Shown piece by piece: positions 1 to 9,433 of a DNA stretch of 64,000 bases. The notes under the pieces are model-generated. The model did not search any database, was not told the origin of the DNA, and saw only the letters and a program-made list of their open reading frames with translations. Both the position numbers and the translations under genes were made by a program. Within the stretch, counting starts at the first letter, position 1. Each line of letters starts with the position of its first letter. Source of the stretch: Clostridia bacterium (GTDB lineage: Bacteria; Bacillota; Clostridia; Oscillospirales; CAG-272); the NCBI GenBank assembly GCA_017533565.1, contig JAFXHU010000034.1, positions 35,435-99,434 on the forward strand, written 5' to 3'.

Positions 1-379
1 CCGAGGCGAAGCGAATGTAGGAAACGATGTCGATTTCCTTCAGCCTTGCCAAAACCATTTCGCCGATGTCCTTTGAGGAGATTTCGGAAACGAGAAGGTT
101 TTGAAGCTCGGTTTCAATATCCTTTGCAATTTCGGCGGCGTTAACGGGTCGCTTCTGGCAGGCGCGCTCTATACCGAGGGCAAGCTTGTGCGAATCGAAG
201 AATTCGCGCCTTCCGTCGCGCTTTACAACGGCGATGGAAACGGTATCGACGATTTCATAGGTGGTAAAGCGCTTTCCGCATTTGGGGCATTCGCGGCGGC
301 GCTTTATGCTTGCACCGCCGTCGTTGGGACGGGAGTCAAGCACACGTGAATCCTGGAAGTTACAGGCGGGACATTTCAT
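1..379 (-). CDS. nrdR: transcriptional repressor NrdR (C-terminus cut by window edge)
   Basis: Represses ribonucleotide reductase genes by sensing ATP/dATP. The reverse strand reads from an ATG at 379 into a zinc ribbon (CPAC near residue 3, CPKC near residue 31), then RRRECPKCGKRFTTYE and an ATP-cone with VVKRDGRREFF, all typical of NrdR. About 126 codons are in the window; the family is usually about 150 residues, so roughly the last 25 lie to the left. There is no stop codon in the window. Its promoter sits at 419-447. Identification is by conserved motifs and is close to certain. Confidence 0.96.
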   Translation of the reverse strand, partial: MKCPACNFQDSRVLDSRPNDGGASIKRRRECPKCGKRFTTYEIVDTVSIAVVKRDGRREFFDSHKLALGIERACQKRPVNAAEIAKDIETELQNLLVSEISSKDIGEMVLARLKEIDIVSYIRFAS

Positions 380-418
380 AAATATTAAATCCTTTGCGCG
401 TAAAATATTTCACGTAAT

Positions 419-447
419 ATAATAACACATTTTTTTCGGTTTGTAAA
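419..447 (-). promoter_or_regulatory. sigma-A promoter of nrdR
   Basis: On the minus strand TTTACA, a 17-bp spacer and TATTAT, with a TG one base before the -10 (extended -10). The spacer contains an A7 run and closely matches the rpsO promoter at 51534-51562. Confidence 0.75.
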
Positions 448-451
448 GCGT

Positions 452-500
452 TTTTTGAAAAAAAGCGCGAAGCCGTTGCTCTTTCGGTTGCGGCTTCGCG
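452..500 (-). terminator. intrinsic terminator of the PAP2 gene
   Basis: 10-bp stem of 466-475 with 491-500, loop of 15 nt. Read leftward the stem is followed by a T-rich run (complement of 451-464). It lies about 50 nt after the PAP2 stop. Confidence 0.85.
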
Positions 501-551
501 TTTAAAATGTAAATATTTGTTGTCGTTTTTGAATTATAGTGTGGGGGCGTG

Positions 552-1538
552 TCAATTTTTGACAAGCTTTGCTTTGAGCCAAAAAGTAAATTTATCCATA
601 AAGGGAATACGCAGCTTTGCGAAAAATCCGAAGGAAAGTGGCCAAAGCACTCCCGCGGTGATAACGATAAGGAAGTATCTTACGGCGCGGGCAACGAGGA
701 CGTATTCGCCCTTTATAAACAGTCCGAAAAGAAGCTCCAGCGGCTTTGAAAGTCCCGCCTTTACCGCGAAAACGATGCCGAGTCCGAGAAGAAGCTTAAT
801 TACGCGGGAATACCAAACGCCGTCGGTGGTAAACTTGATTTTAAAGCGGTCAAGCGGATATACGACGGCAAGACCGACAAGGCATCCGACGAGGGTTGCG
901 GCGTTTTTGCGTGCGCTCTCAAAATTATGCGGGTCAAGCCCCTCGGGGGACAGGCAAAGCACGTAGATAAGGAAGCCGAAGGAAAGCACGGCGGATATTC
1001 CGATAAGAATAGGCATTGCGCGGTGGAAGCTGTCCTCGCTTGCAAAAATCGGATAAAGGAGGAAAACGAGTCCCGCGGCAATAAGCAGAGATACGCCGAC
1101 GTCGGCGGGGGTATGCACTCCGAGATACATACGCGAAAAGGACACGAGGACGATAATAACGGCGGAGGTAATACGCAGCCAGTTTTTGCGGGTGAAAAGC
1201 CCGATAGCACCAAAGGTGCCGCCAACGTTTTGAGTATGACCCGACGGGAAGGAATAGCCCGTGGCGCGCTCGAATGCGGAGGGCACAACCTTATCCTTAA
1301 AGGACGGGTCGCGCACCCAGGGGCGCGGAATACGGCAGATAATCTTTAAAAATTGATTGACGAGCGTACCGAGAAGTCCGGTTACGAGGATGTAATACCC
1401 CTCCCTTTTATCGATACACCAGAAAAATGCAATCGCCACAACGAGGAAAACCGTTTCGTCGCCGATATAGGTTATAAGCGAAAAGAGAAAATCGGTTACG
1501 GGGTTGTGCAGACGCGCGAGAAATTCAAGTACAGGCAT
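552..1538 (-). CDS. PAP2-superfamily membrane phosphatase
   Basis: Predicted integral-membrane lipid or isoprenyl phosphatase of the PAP2 family, 328 residues. The three PAP2 motifs are present: KIICRIPRP (about residue 66), FPSGHTQN (about 96) and SRMYLGVHTPADV (about 133), supplying the catalytic His pair and the phosphate-binding Arg and Lys. Hydrophobic segments run through the N-terminal half, and a further set of membrane helices follows the catalytic core, giving a longer protein than minimal PAP2 enzymes of about 200 residues. AAAGGAG precedes the ATG. It is monocistronic between its own promoter (1592-1620) and terminator (452-500). The substrate (undecaprenyl pyrophosphate or phosphatidic-acid-like lipid) cannot be told from sequence. 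Confidence 0.9.
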   Translation of the reverse strand: MPVLEFLARLHNPVTDFLFSLITYIGDETVFLVVAIAFFWCIDKREGYYILVTGLLGTLVNQFLKIICRIPRPWVRDPSFKDKVVPSAFERATGYSFPSGHTQNVGGTFGAIGLFTRKNWLRITSAVIIVLVSFSRMYLGVHTPADVGVSLLIAAGLVFLLYPIFASEDSFHRAMPILIGISAVLSFGFLIYVLCLSPEGLDPHNFESARKNAATLVGCLVGLAVVYPLDRFKIKFTTDGVWYSRVIKLLLGLGIVFAVKAGLSKPLELLFGLFIKGEYVLVARAVRYFLIVITAGVLWPLSFGFFAKLRIPFMDKFTFWLKAKLVKN

Positions 1539-1591
1539 AGCGCTCCTTTCCTAAAAAAGCCCAACGGGTAATTTTTATTTTACGCTTGAAT

Positions 1592-1620
1592 ATTATACTA
1601 AACCGAGGGGGATTTGTCAA
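1592..1620 (-). promoter_or_regulatory. sigma-A promoter of the PAP2 gene
   Basis: Minus strand TTGACA, 17-bp spacer, TATAAT. Confidence 0.85.
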
Positions 1621-1898
1621 GCCTTTATGTTTCTGCGGGGTCGCATAGTTAAAATGCAAAGCGTGGGAATATTCAATCGGCGGACGAGCAAAAAAGGTCA
1701 GCCAATGTCAAAAGCCGCCCAAAGCGGGGCGGGTAAAAAGTCAGCCAAAGCCAAAAGCGCGGGGCGACGGCTCGGCAAGGAGGAAGGGCAAATTCTTCAT
1801 AAGAAGGCGGGGCAAGACACCGAATTATGCCGCAAAAAGTTGACACGGGTGGGTATTAACGGCAAATTTTGGTGTGTTCTTGCCGCGTAGCGAAAGGG

Positions 1899-1922
1899 CG
1901 GGCGGGGTGTATGCCCCGCCCG
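1899..1922 (-). terminator. GC-rich hairpin after the lyase gene
   Basis: Perfect 9-bp stem (1899-1907 with 1914-1922) and a 6-nt loop, 7 nt after the stop of the large secreted protein. The T run that should follow is weak, so it may be an mRNA 3'-end stabiliser rather than an efficient terminator. Confidence 0.6.
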
Positions 1923-1928
1923 AAAATA

Positions 1929-4900
1929 TTATTTAAGTCCGTTCTCGTCGGAATAGCCGCGATAAAGCCGTGCGGATTCGGCGTAGGCGTATATCGCGTT
2001 GATAAACTCGGTAAGTGGACCTATCTCGCAAGCCACCGAGTGGTAATACATTGCAAGACTGTAGCTTGCGCTGACGCTTCCGCCCTCGCCCTCAACCGTT
2101 ACGGTAATCGGCGTTGCGAAGTCAAAGGCGCGCATTGTCAAATTAACGTATCTTCTCGTTTCTCCCTCGGCTACCTCGGTAACGAAGCTTTCGGGGGTGA
2201 AGGTGCGGCTTACCGTGCTTCCGTCGGCAAGAGTTGCGTAGGAGAGGGTTATATTGCCGTTATAGCCGTCCCTTACGTAAAATCTAAAGGCGGGGCTATT
2301 CTCAAGATAGAGTGCCGCAGAGCTTACAGCGTGGCTGATTTCGGAGAGGTCGGTGCTCTCGCGCCTTACAACCGAGGCGGTCATATATTTTTCAAACCTC
2401 TCGGAGAGGGTAAGCACGGAGGAGTAGCCCGCAAGAAGCTCGTTACCCTCGTATTCGTAAGCGTTTTTAACGTATTTGAGGACGTTTGCAACGAGTCCCT
2501 TCGACTCCTCGCTGTAATCCGAGGAGAGTATCTTTTCAACGTAGGCGCCCAACGAAACGTTTATAACGAGCGATTTATTTACCACTCCCACGTTTTCGTC
2601 GTCGAAGCTTACGATGAGATTGATAAGCTCCGCCGCGGTTGCGGGGTTATCTCTTCTTATGGCGAGCTTTACGCACTCGGTGCCGTCGGGCATTGTGCAG
2701 CTTACACCGTTATACTCCACACCGTCAACCGAGAAGCCGTTGAAGCTTACGCCCTTTGTAACCTGTAAAAAGACGTTTACCGTAAAGCCCGTATGAAGCG
2801 TAAGATTTACCGAAACGGGAAAATCGGTAACCTCCTCGGCGGTAAGCACCGTATCCGTGTCAACGCTTCCGAGGCTGAACACGTACTTTCGTCCCTCCGC
2901 CGCGCAGGAAAGCAATGCAGAAAGGGTCGGGCTTTCGGTGTTGGGAATACTTCCCTTCACCCATATTTCCGTAAAGCTCTCATCTCCAACGCGCCAGGTA
3001 ACGCTTACGGTATTGTCCGCGGCGGTAACTACGTAGGGATTTGCGGAATCGTTTTGCCTTGCAACAACGCAGCCGTCGTAGGTCCATACCTCCGCGTCCT
3101 CCCAGCCCAAGGCTGCACCGCTTATATACCCGATTTTTTCAACCATTTCGGGGTAAGCGTAGCCGCTCGGAGCATTGGATTTGCAAATTACCAAATTCAC
3201 GCAATCGTGGATGACGTTTCCAAGCTTTACCTGCATTTTTTCAAACGCGTTATCGTAATCAAAGCCCGCAACCGAGCCTACCGTATCGTTTTGAAGCGAG
3301 AGCAGATATCCGCCGGTTGATGCCTTTATTTTCGTATCCGTAACCGAAAGCACCGAGTTTTGAGAAACGCAGAATACCGATTTGCTTGCGGTAAGGTAAG
3401 GCAAATTAAGCGTACAGCCCACGATATTCAGCGTGGGAAGTATTTGAGTTTCGGCGTTGTTGCGGTTTCGCACGGCAAATGCGGAAACTCCGTTTTTCGT
3501 AATAGTAATATCGCAGTCGGTGAAGGTTATCACTCCGCCTCTGTGGTCGGTAACGGCACTCGCGGACTCGACGGTGACGCCGTTTACGTTAACCGTTCCC
3601 CCCGTAGCGAGGAAGAGATTGGAGCTTAACGAATTGTTAACCATTTTTCCCGGGCCGTATATGGAAACGCTTGCCTTGTGGGAATACATATGGTCGGATG
3701 TCTTTTCGGATACGTAGGTAAGGGTGTATCCGTTAAGATAGATATTAACCGTACCGCTCCACGAGCAGGAAAGGTTAGTCGAATCGAAGAATATATCCGA
3801 GGTAAGAGAAATTCGGTCAAAGCCTCCGCTCGTTGCATAGGTAAACAGCTTATCCGAATCGGTATAGCCGCTTACAACACCGTCCTTTACGGTGACGAAT
3901 GCCGCCTCGTAGGGCTTTTCCGCCTGATAGAATACGCAGTTTTCGCTCGTTACCGTCATTTCAAGAGAGGTAAGAGCCTCCCCACCGCTCGTAAGCGCCC
4001 AGCCGTCCTTTACGTAATATTCGTAGCCGACGTCGGTTTTTCTTTCATAGACGGTTTTATCAAGCATTCCAAAGAAGCTTGCGGGACGGGACGCGGTATG
4101 CGTCTGGGTAAACGTGCCGCTGTCGGTAATGAAGGTTACCGTTACGCTTCCCTTTCTATACTCCACGGCTTCGCCGTCCACGAAAGCCATATAGCTTGAC
4201 GAGGTGGCAAAGAAGTCGTTTCCGTGGGTATTTACGGTAAGCGGACAGTCTATTTCTATCGGGTAGTGGTAATTTGAAACAAGCACCTCGAGGGTTGCAC
4301 CCTCTACGAGAAGAGCCTCAACCTCCTCCCAGCTGTAAAGCTCCGCAACACCCTGTCTTTCGGTGTTTACCGCGTAGCTTGCGCTTGCGCCCGCTATTAA
4401 ATCGATAACGGGGGTATCGAAGGGATTTTCGTTTTTGTAGGTAATGCGCGCAACGGGAATAGCAGACGCTCCGTTTATCGGAAGCCGAAGCTCCCAATCG
4501 GCAATATTTCCGTTTACAAGCAGGTCGGAAAGCTCGCTGTAATCCGAGCCGAAGGTGCGAAGCGAAAGGTTGTCAAGGACTATGCTTTCACCGTCAAGCG
4601 CACCCGCACGGGAGGAGATGACGATGGCAAGGTCCTCCACGCTTCCGCCCTTCCACTCCGCATCGAGAACCGCGGTATCGCCGAAGAACACGTAGCATTT
4701 GCCCCTTTGTCCGTCGATAACGAGGGTAATTCTTTTCAATACGGTGGAAGCAAGCGTGCCAAGCTCCGATAGGTCAATTCCGATAAGCTCCTTGCCCGCA
4801 CCCGAGAGCGCGACGCGCGCGTTTTCGGGGAATTTTCCGAGAGTGCCGAGGTCAAGCTCCGCAACAATCGTCCTATCTCCGAGGAAGCCGAATTCGGTAA

Positions 4901-7900
4901 GGCTTGCCTTCGAGCCGAAGCTCACGGAGGTTGCTCCGCTGCCGCGGGCGGCAGAGATAAGGTAAACGGTATTCATGCCGAGAGTATCGGTAGAGAGCGA
5001 AAGATTTGCATCCGTTCCCTTTACGGTAATTGCACCGATTGCCGAGCCGTCTCCCGTATGAAGCGCGGTTTGCTGCTCCGAAACGCTTCCGTCGGAGGAG
5101 GGTGTATTTTCATTCCACAGGAGCATATCCTGCCACTCGTAGCCAAGCTCCGAGATTTGACCGACGGCAACCTCCTCTATGACTACGGCGAGCTTTACCG
5201 ATTTAACGCCGTCAAGCGCAATCGTAAGCTTTTTGTACTGTGAACGGTCGTTGTTAAGCTCGTGCGTGCCCGCAACGTAGTATTCGTAGGCAATCTCATC
5301 CATTCCCTCGCTTGCCTCGAGGTGGTAGGTATAGCAATCCTCTATAACGAAGTGCGCGCCCGAATTGCTCATATCGATTATACTGACGCGAATTACGGTC
5401 CTTCCGTCGTACATATAAGCCGCCGTTTTGTCAACGGAGAGTATAACCTCCTGCTCAGTATGTCCGACCCAATAGGCGGTTTCGGCTGTGAGAAACTCAA
5501 CCTCGTCCTGAATTACGAGGGTGCGTCTGTCATTCGTTAGGAGCATTCCCCTGTACGCGCTCCTTGCATAGCCTCCGTAGGCGGTGGTGTTGTCCATAAC
5601 GGTGTACGCACCGTAGGCATTATCGCCCGTTGCAATAATTTTACCGAAGCCGTTAAGCGCCTGCCCGTACGGGACGGAGGATCGGTTTGCAAGGAAGAGG
5701 GTGTTATTGCCCTCCGCGTTCATTTTGTAGTATCTGTATCTCGTCGCACTGCCCCAAAATCCGTAGCAGTTATAGTTTTCGGTTCCGATGTCGCAGAACC
5801 ACACGGTACCTCCGTTATGGTAAACGAAGGAGCCGGAGTCTATCTGTCCGTGACCGAGGTTGTTCGTATCTCCCATTATGCCCGCGTAAATCGAGCCGCT
5901 TTCCCAGGAGTCACGAACCACGTAGCCGTTAATTCCCTCCCACCAATACTGAAGGGCGGGCTTTTCGTATTCTCCGACAGGCTTTACGTAGAACAGTATA
6001 TCCTGTACCGTGGGGCTACCGCTTTTTCCCGAGGCAAGCGCGTCGATACGGATTGCGGCGAGGTCGGTTTTGCCCGTATAATTGCCGTAAAAGCCGAACC
6101 AGGAGGTATCCTGAACACCCGAGGAGGAATCGTGATAATTAAAGGTTTTAAAGTCGCCCGACTGTGTATTCAGGGCGTAGTAGCAGGTGCGGTCGATGCC
6201 CCACGCGTCAAGCATACCGAAATCGTTGGACACTCCCGTATTGTATTCGGTGGCGGTGGTGAGGGCGGCAACCATTTCAAAGAAGTTGTTCGTGCCGTAG
6301 GACCAGTAGCCCGAGGACTCGATGTAGGAGCCGTCGGGGATATACTGCACAAGTCCGTTTATCGCCATACCGTAAAGGCATTCGTTGATAAGCCATTCCG
6401 AATAATCGCGGTAGGTGGAAAGACCCGCGTGGCTTCCGAGGTCGGTAACGAGCGCGGTTTTTTCAAACGCAACTCCGTTGACGTCGGTATCTACGTATAT
6501 TTCCGCGGTGGCTGTTGTCAGACCCGCAATAGCGAGCGAGGCGGTAACCATACCCGCGGAGCAAACCGCGTTCCAGTTGTTCGTGCCGTTAAAGCCCCAG
6601 CCGCTTTTCGTAAGGACGCCGCTTATATAGCGCATCCAGCCCTCGGGGATAGTATTTGCGCTACGCGAGTAGTAGCCGGGCACAACGGCGTGGGTGAATA
6701 TGATTTCCTCTATTTTTGAAACGTCAAGTCCAAGCTCCACCCAAGCGGGATAGAGCCAGTCGTAGGCGGTGGAGTAAGGACCTGCCGCGTCCGCACAGTT
6801 AAGGAAGTGACCCGGACCCCAATGCTCCCAGCCGCCGATTGCAATCGCGTAATCGTAGGCAAGGAGGGCAAACCTATCCTCCCTCGTAATCTGCCAAGCG
6901 AAGGCAAGCTCCTGTATTCTCGATGCGTGGGAGGTTGCTTGGCTGTGTCTTCCGCCGATGTCGTAGCCCTGTGCATCGAGGTAGGGCATTTCGTAAATAT
7001 TCTTTTGAGCTCCCGAAAGTCCCTTGCCGGAGTCAAGCGAGGAATATTCCCCGTTTGAGGTAATCGCGTAGCTCTTATAAATGCTTTCCGCGCTGCTTAC
7101 TCGGTTTTGTATATATCCCTTCAGCGTTTGGTCGGCGGTGCCGTCGGCATCGAGATAGGTTTCGCGCAGGCTGTCAAACTTATCCTGATTTGCAAAGATG
7201 TACGGGTGGTTAAGATACTGTCCGTCGGATACCGAGAAGGCCTCCACCTTTTCAAGAGAGGTGTTAACGTTATCAAAGAGGAATTTTTGCATTACGGGAA
7301 TGACGCTTTCGTCCGACGCGCCCTCCACGAAAACCTCCTGCTTCTCGGAGATTGCGACAAGCCCCGAGGAGTGATACGAGGCGTAGTAGCCGTCAAGCGC
7401 GAGAGATATATCCTCCATTCTCACGCATTCTATTCCTTTTACGGTGCTGACGGGTGCATTCGCCGACACCTCGCCGACTACCGCCTCGAGGGCGGAAACG
7501 GGAAACCAGATTTTTCCGTTCTCATCCGAAAAGGGCTTTTGCGAAAGCGTGTAAACGGTAGTTCCGTTTTTATCGAGCGCCTTATCTACGTTTACCTTAA
7601 AGAAATGGTGTCCGACGTAGGCATCGGGGTCAATATATGCGTCCGCGCTTGCGTTATAAAGCACGCCGCGGTTGTTTGAATCAAAGCTTGCCGCAAGGGC
7701 GGAGGCGTCGTTGTTGGTGTAGGCAATATAGATTTGAAGGTCGTCAAGGTCCCAGGACAAATTCTTTCCCGTATTAACCTGAAATCTGAAGTAGCAGGGA
7801 CGGGCATCCACGCCGTAGGATTTCATCGTACAGGTTTCGCTCGGGCTTGAAGCTCCGTCGTAATATGCGTTGACGGTTACGTCGGTTTTATCCGTCCAGG

Positions 7901-8483
7901 AGAATACGTACGCCACCTCCACAAACTCGGCGGCGCTGTAGCCCGCAGAGCCTGTCAAAAGCTTTAAGGAGGGCACGTAGGATGCGCCAGAGCTCTTTCG
8001 TGAGAAGGAAAGAAGCCCGTTCATTCCCGAATTGTAGCCGTAGAAGCTTCCGTCCGGCTTTTGAATACTTGCGCCGTGGTGGTAATCGTAGGGGCGCGCA
8101 AGAATTGCCGTTCTCGTGGTTGAGGAGGTGTCGGTGGTGCGAACCTTTGCACGGAGGACGACGCTTCCCTCGTCGGGAAGGTAGTTGGATATTTCTATGT
8201 TAAAGTGTCCGTGTGTCGTACCCGTTGCCGTAGTATCGAAAACCCAACGCATAAAGGTATTTCCGTCCTCGGTAACGAGCTTTATGGTATTTCCCGCGGT
8301 CTGCGTTGCGCCGAAGCCGTTGCTTACCGAGGTTTTATCCTCGAAATCCCTGTTCAGCATAAGGGTCGTTTCGGCGGGAGTGACCTCCGCGGCAAAAATT
8401 CCAAACGGCAGGATAAACGAGCCGACGGCAAGGCTTACCGCAAGAATGAGGGATAACACGCGTCCTTTGAATTTCTTTATCAT
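1929..8483 (-). CDS. giant secreted heparinase II/III-family polysaccharide lyase, multidomain
   Basis: A 2184-residue exported protein. The Sec signal peptide covers residues 1 to about 31 (MIKKFKGRV, hydrophobic core, cut after IFA). Residues 35-260 look like a carbohydrate-binding beta-sandwich. From about 420 (HPYIFANQDKF) to 780 is an alpha/alpha-toroid of heparinase II/III type, including TNNWNAVCSAGM near 638; the following beta domain has GHGQIDSGSFVYHNGG near 878, matching the conserved His-Asp-GSF stretch of that family. Residues 1540-1735 (repeated short strands, NVNGVTV, FTDCDITI) suggest a right-handed beta-helix. Residues about 1965-2110 are helical. No LPXTG or SLH anchor is visible. 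Expected role is eliminative cleavage of a uronate-containing glycan outside the cell; the substrate is unknown. The neighbouring RpiB-family gene could process the product. The start is supported by AGAGGTG before the ATG. Confidence 0.8.
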   Translation of the reverse strand: MIKKFKGRVLSLILAVSLAVGSFILPFGIFAAEVTPAETTLMLNRDFEDKTSVSNGFGATQTAGNTIKLVTEDGNTFMRWVFDTTATGTTHGHFNIEISNYLPDEGSVVLRAKVRTTDTSSTTRTAILARPYDYHHGASIQKPDGSFYGYNSGMNGLLSFSRKSSGASYVPSLKLLTGSAGYSAAEFVEVAYVFSWTDKTDVTVNAYYDGASSPSETCTMKSYGVDARPCYFRFQVNTGKNLSWDLDDLQIYIAYTNNDASALAASFDSNNRGVLYNASADAYIDPDAYVGHHFFKVNVDKALDKNGTTVYTLSQKPFSDENGKIWFPVSALEAVVGEVSANAPVSTVKGIECVRMEDISLALDGYYASYHSSGLVAISEKQEVFVEGASDESVIPVMQKFLFDNVNTSLEKVEAFSVSDGQYLNHPYIFANQDKFDSLRETYLDADGTADQTLKGYIQNRVSSAESIYKSYAITSNGEYSSLDSGKGLSGAQKNIYEMPYLDAQGYDIGGRHSQATSHASRIQELAFAWQITREDRFALLAYDYAIAIGGWEHWGPGHFLNCADAAGPYSTAYDWLYPAWVELGLDVSKIEEIIFTHAVVPGYYSRSANTIPEGWMRYISGVLTKSGWGFNGTNNWNAVCSAGMVTASLAIAGLTTATAEIYVDTDVNGVAFEKTALVTDLGSHAGLSTYRDYSEWLINECLYGMAINGLVQYIPDGSYIESSGYWSYGTNNFFEMVAALTTATEYNTGVSNDFGMLDAWGIDRTCYYALNTQSGDFKTFNYHDSSSGVQDTSWFGFYGNYTGKTDLAAIRIDALASGKSGSPTVQDILFYVKPVGEYEKPALQYWWEGINGYVVRDSWESGSIYAGIMGDTNNLGHGQIDSGSFVYHNGGTVWFCDIGTENYNCYGFWGSATRYRYYKMNAEGNNTLFLANRSSVPYGQALNGFGKIIATGDNAYGAYTVMDNTTAYGGYARSAYRGMLLTNDRRTLVIQDEVEFLTAETAYWVGHTEQEVILSVDKTAAYMYDGRTVIRVSIIDMSNSGAHFVIEDCYTYHLEASEGMDEIAYEYYVAGTHELNNDRSQYKKLTIALDGVKSVKLAVVIEEVAVGQISELGYEWQDMLLWNENTPSSDGSVSEQQTALHTGDGSAIGAITVKGTDANLSLSTDTLGMNTVYLISAARGSGATSVSFGSKASLTEFGFLGDRTIVAELDLGTLGKFPENARVALSGAGKELIGIDLSELGTLASTVLKRITLVIDGQRGKCYVFFGDTAVLDAEWKGGSVEDLAIVISSRAGALDGESIVLDNLSLRTFGSDYSELSDLLVNGNIADWELRLPINGASAIPVARITYKNENPFDTPVIDLIAGASASYAVNTERQGVAELYSWEEVEALLVEGATLEVLVSNYHYPIEIDCPLTVNTHGNDFFATSSSYMAFVDGEAVEYRKGSVTVTFITDSGTFTQTHTASRPASFFGMLDKTVYERKTDVGYEYYVKDGWALTSGGEALTSLEMTVTSENCVFYQAEKPYEAAFVTVKDGVVSGYTDSDKLFTYATSGGFDRISLTSDIFFDSTNLSCSWSGTVNIYLNGYTLTYVSEKTSDHMYSHKASVSIYGPGKMVNNSLSSNLFLATGGTVNVNGVTVESASAVTDHRGGVITFTDCDITITKNGVSAFAVRNRNNAETQILPTLNIVGCTLNLPYLTASKSVFCVSQNSVLSVTDTKIKASTGGYLLSLQNDTVGSVAGFDYDNAFEKMQVKLGNVIHDCVNLVICKSNAPSGYAYPEMVEKIGYISGAALGWEDAEVWTYDGCVVARQNDSANPYVVTAADNTVSVTWRVGDESFTEIWVKGSIPNTESPTLSALLSCAAEGRKYVFSLGSVDTDTVLTAEEVTDFPVSVNLTLHTGFTVNVFLQVTKGVSFNGFSVDGVEYNGVSCTMPDGTECVKLAIRRDNPATAAELINLIVSFDDENVGVVNKSLVINVSLGAYVEKILSSDYSEESKGLVANVLKYVKNAYEYEGNELLAGYSSVLTLSERFEKYMTASVVRRESTDLSEISHAVSSAALYLENSPAFRFYVRDGYNGNITLSYATLADGSTVSRTFTPESFVTEVAEGETRRYVNLTMRAFDFATPITVTVEGEGGSVSASYSLAMYYHSVACEIGPLTEFINAIYAYAESARLYRGYSDENGLK

Positions 8484-8510
8484 AAAGCACCTCTTTCGGG
8501 GATTGATTAA

Positions 8511-8524
8511 TAACGGAACCGTTA
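8511..8524. promoter_or_regulatory. possible operator of the lyase gene
   Basis: Inverted repeat TAACGG-aa-CCGTTA immediately downstream of the lyase -10 box, where a repressor would block transcription. The regulator is unknown; this rests on symmetry and position only. Confidence 0.4.
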
Positions 8525-8531
8525 CGTTTTA

Positions 8532-8560
8532 ATTATATAGGAGCGCACGCGCGCTGTCAA
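8532..8560 (-). promoter_or_regulatory. sigma-A promoter of the lyase gene
   Basis: Minus strand TTGACA, 17-bp GC-rich spacer, TATAAT. Confidence 0.85.
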
Positions 8561-8630
8561 TCAGTATGCACGTAAAAATTTTTTAGTGAAAATAACTATA
8601 AAAAATGAAAAAGCGGCTACCGATGCGGCG

Positions 8631-8663
8631 AAAAAGAAAAAACGGGGCGCATTTTGCGCCCCG
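8631..8663 (-). terminator. intrinsic terminator of the RpiB-family gene
   Basis: Perfect 9-bp GC-rich stem (8643-8651 with 8655-8663), 3-nt loop, followed leftward by a 12-nt T-rich tract. Confidence 0.9.
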
Positions 8664-8757
8664 TGGATAGGGTTTTCATTTCAAATCGGGGTTTTACCCG
8701 CGGATTTTGTCCGTTTTAAACGAAATTTTCCGTTTATCCCGTTCTCCGTTTATCCAA

Positions 8758-9396
8758 TTAGCCGAGAAGCTTTTCAACGCAGGCTCTGATTCTGTCGCAC
8801 TTGCAATTTGCGAAGAACAGCTCGCGGAATTTTGCTCCGCCGAGAGCGCCGAGAACAAGCTCACGGTCAAGGTTTTCAAGGATGTAGCAGATGTCGGTAT
8901 GGGTAACCTTCTTTACCTCGTCGAGGATTTTCTTGTTTCTCTGCTCGGGAACGGCTCTCTCGCGGGGATAGCCAAGACCCCACTCGGAAACGAAGAGCTT
9001 TTCAAAAACGTACTGCAGGTTAAGCTCACAGCCCCAGCCCCAGCCCTTTGCAAAGGGCATAGCGATTGCGTTGCCGTTGTTTACCTGTGTAAACTGGTAT
9101 GCGTCGGTGGGGTCAACAACGTGACCGCAAAGAACGCCCGGGAAGGAGTTACAGGCAAGCATAGCACCCTCGCCCGTGCCGCAGCCCGTGATTACGAGGT
9201 CGCAAGCACCCGAGTTAAGAAGAACGGCGGAGAGGATACCGATTTGAACGTAGGTAAGCTGCTCCTTGTCCTCCGCGGAATACATACCGTAGTTATGTAC
9301 CTCGTGGCCGAGAGGCTCTACAACCTTTTTGAGGGTTTCACAGATAAGTGCGTTTTTAGCCGCCTGGCTATTTTCGTTGATAAGTGCGATTTTCAT
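8758..9396 (-). CDS. RpiB/LacAB-family sugar-phosphate or uronate isomerase
   Basis: A 212-residue member of the RpiB/LacA/LacB isomerase superfamily. The core motif is DLVITGCGTGEGAML, placing the family's catalytic Cys at residue 72, followed by GHVVDPTDAYQFTQVNNGNAIAMP. It is longer than RpiB proper (about 150 residues) because of a C-terminal extension with KCDRIRACVEKLLG. That size and extension recall the DhuI-type isomerases that convert unsaturated-uronate-derived 4-deoxy-5-hexosulose-uronate, which would fit the adjacent polysaccharide lyase; this is inference. I chose the second ATG (9396) because AAAGGGA lies 8 nt before it, whereas the upstream ATG at 9414 overlaps that site. A copy of the 18-bp palindrome lies just upstream (9416-9433). 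Confidence 0.85.
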   Translation of the reverse strand: MKIALINENSQAAKNALICETLKKVVEPLGHEVHNYGMYSAEDKEQLTYVQIGILSAVLLNSGACDLVITGCGTGEGAMLACNSFPGVLCGHVVDPTDAYQFTQVNNGNAIAMPFAKGWGWGCELNLQYVFEKLFVSEWGLGYPRERAVPEQRNKKILDEVKKVTHTDICYILENLDRELVLGALGGAKFRELFFANCKCDRIRACVEKLLG

Positions 9397-9415
9397 TTTA
9401 TTTTTCCCTTTCATT

Positions 9416-9433
9416 TGTAATCATTTGTTTGCA
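9416..9433. promoter_or_regulatory. degenerate copy of the 18-bp palindrome
   Basis: TGTAATCATTTGTTTGCA, matching the consensus TGYAAAYAATTRTTTRCA at 15 of 18 positions, directly upstream of the isomerase Shine-Dalgarno. Confidence 0.4.

Larger units (their letters stand above)
1539..1928. other. intergenic stretch, no gene recognised
   Basis: Holds the PAP2 promoter at one end and a GC hairpin after the lyase gene at the other. The middle is Lys/Ala/Gly-codon-like low-complexity sequence; an open frame at 1627-1890 on the plus strand has no ribosome binding site and no recognisable protein, so I do not call it. Confidence 0.6.

Noticed and set aside
1627-1890. 87-residue Lys/Ala-rich plus-strand frame in the PAP2-lyase gap
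   Set aside because: No ribosome binding site, no promoter in that direction, low-complexity composition.
1869-2768. Large plus-strand open frame opposite the lyase gene
   Set aside because: Shadow of the lyase frame; no Shine-Dalgarno and no recognisable domain. The same holds for the other long antisense frames over purL, purF and aspS.
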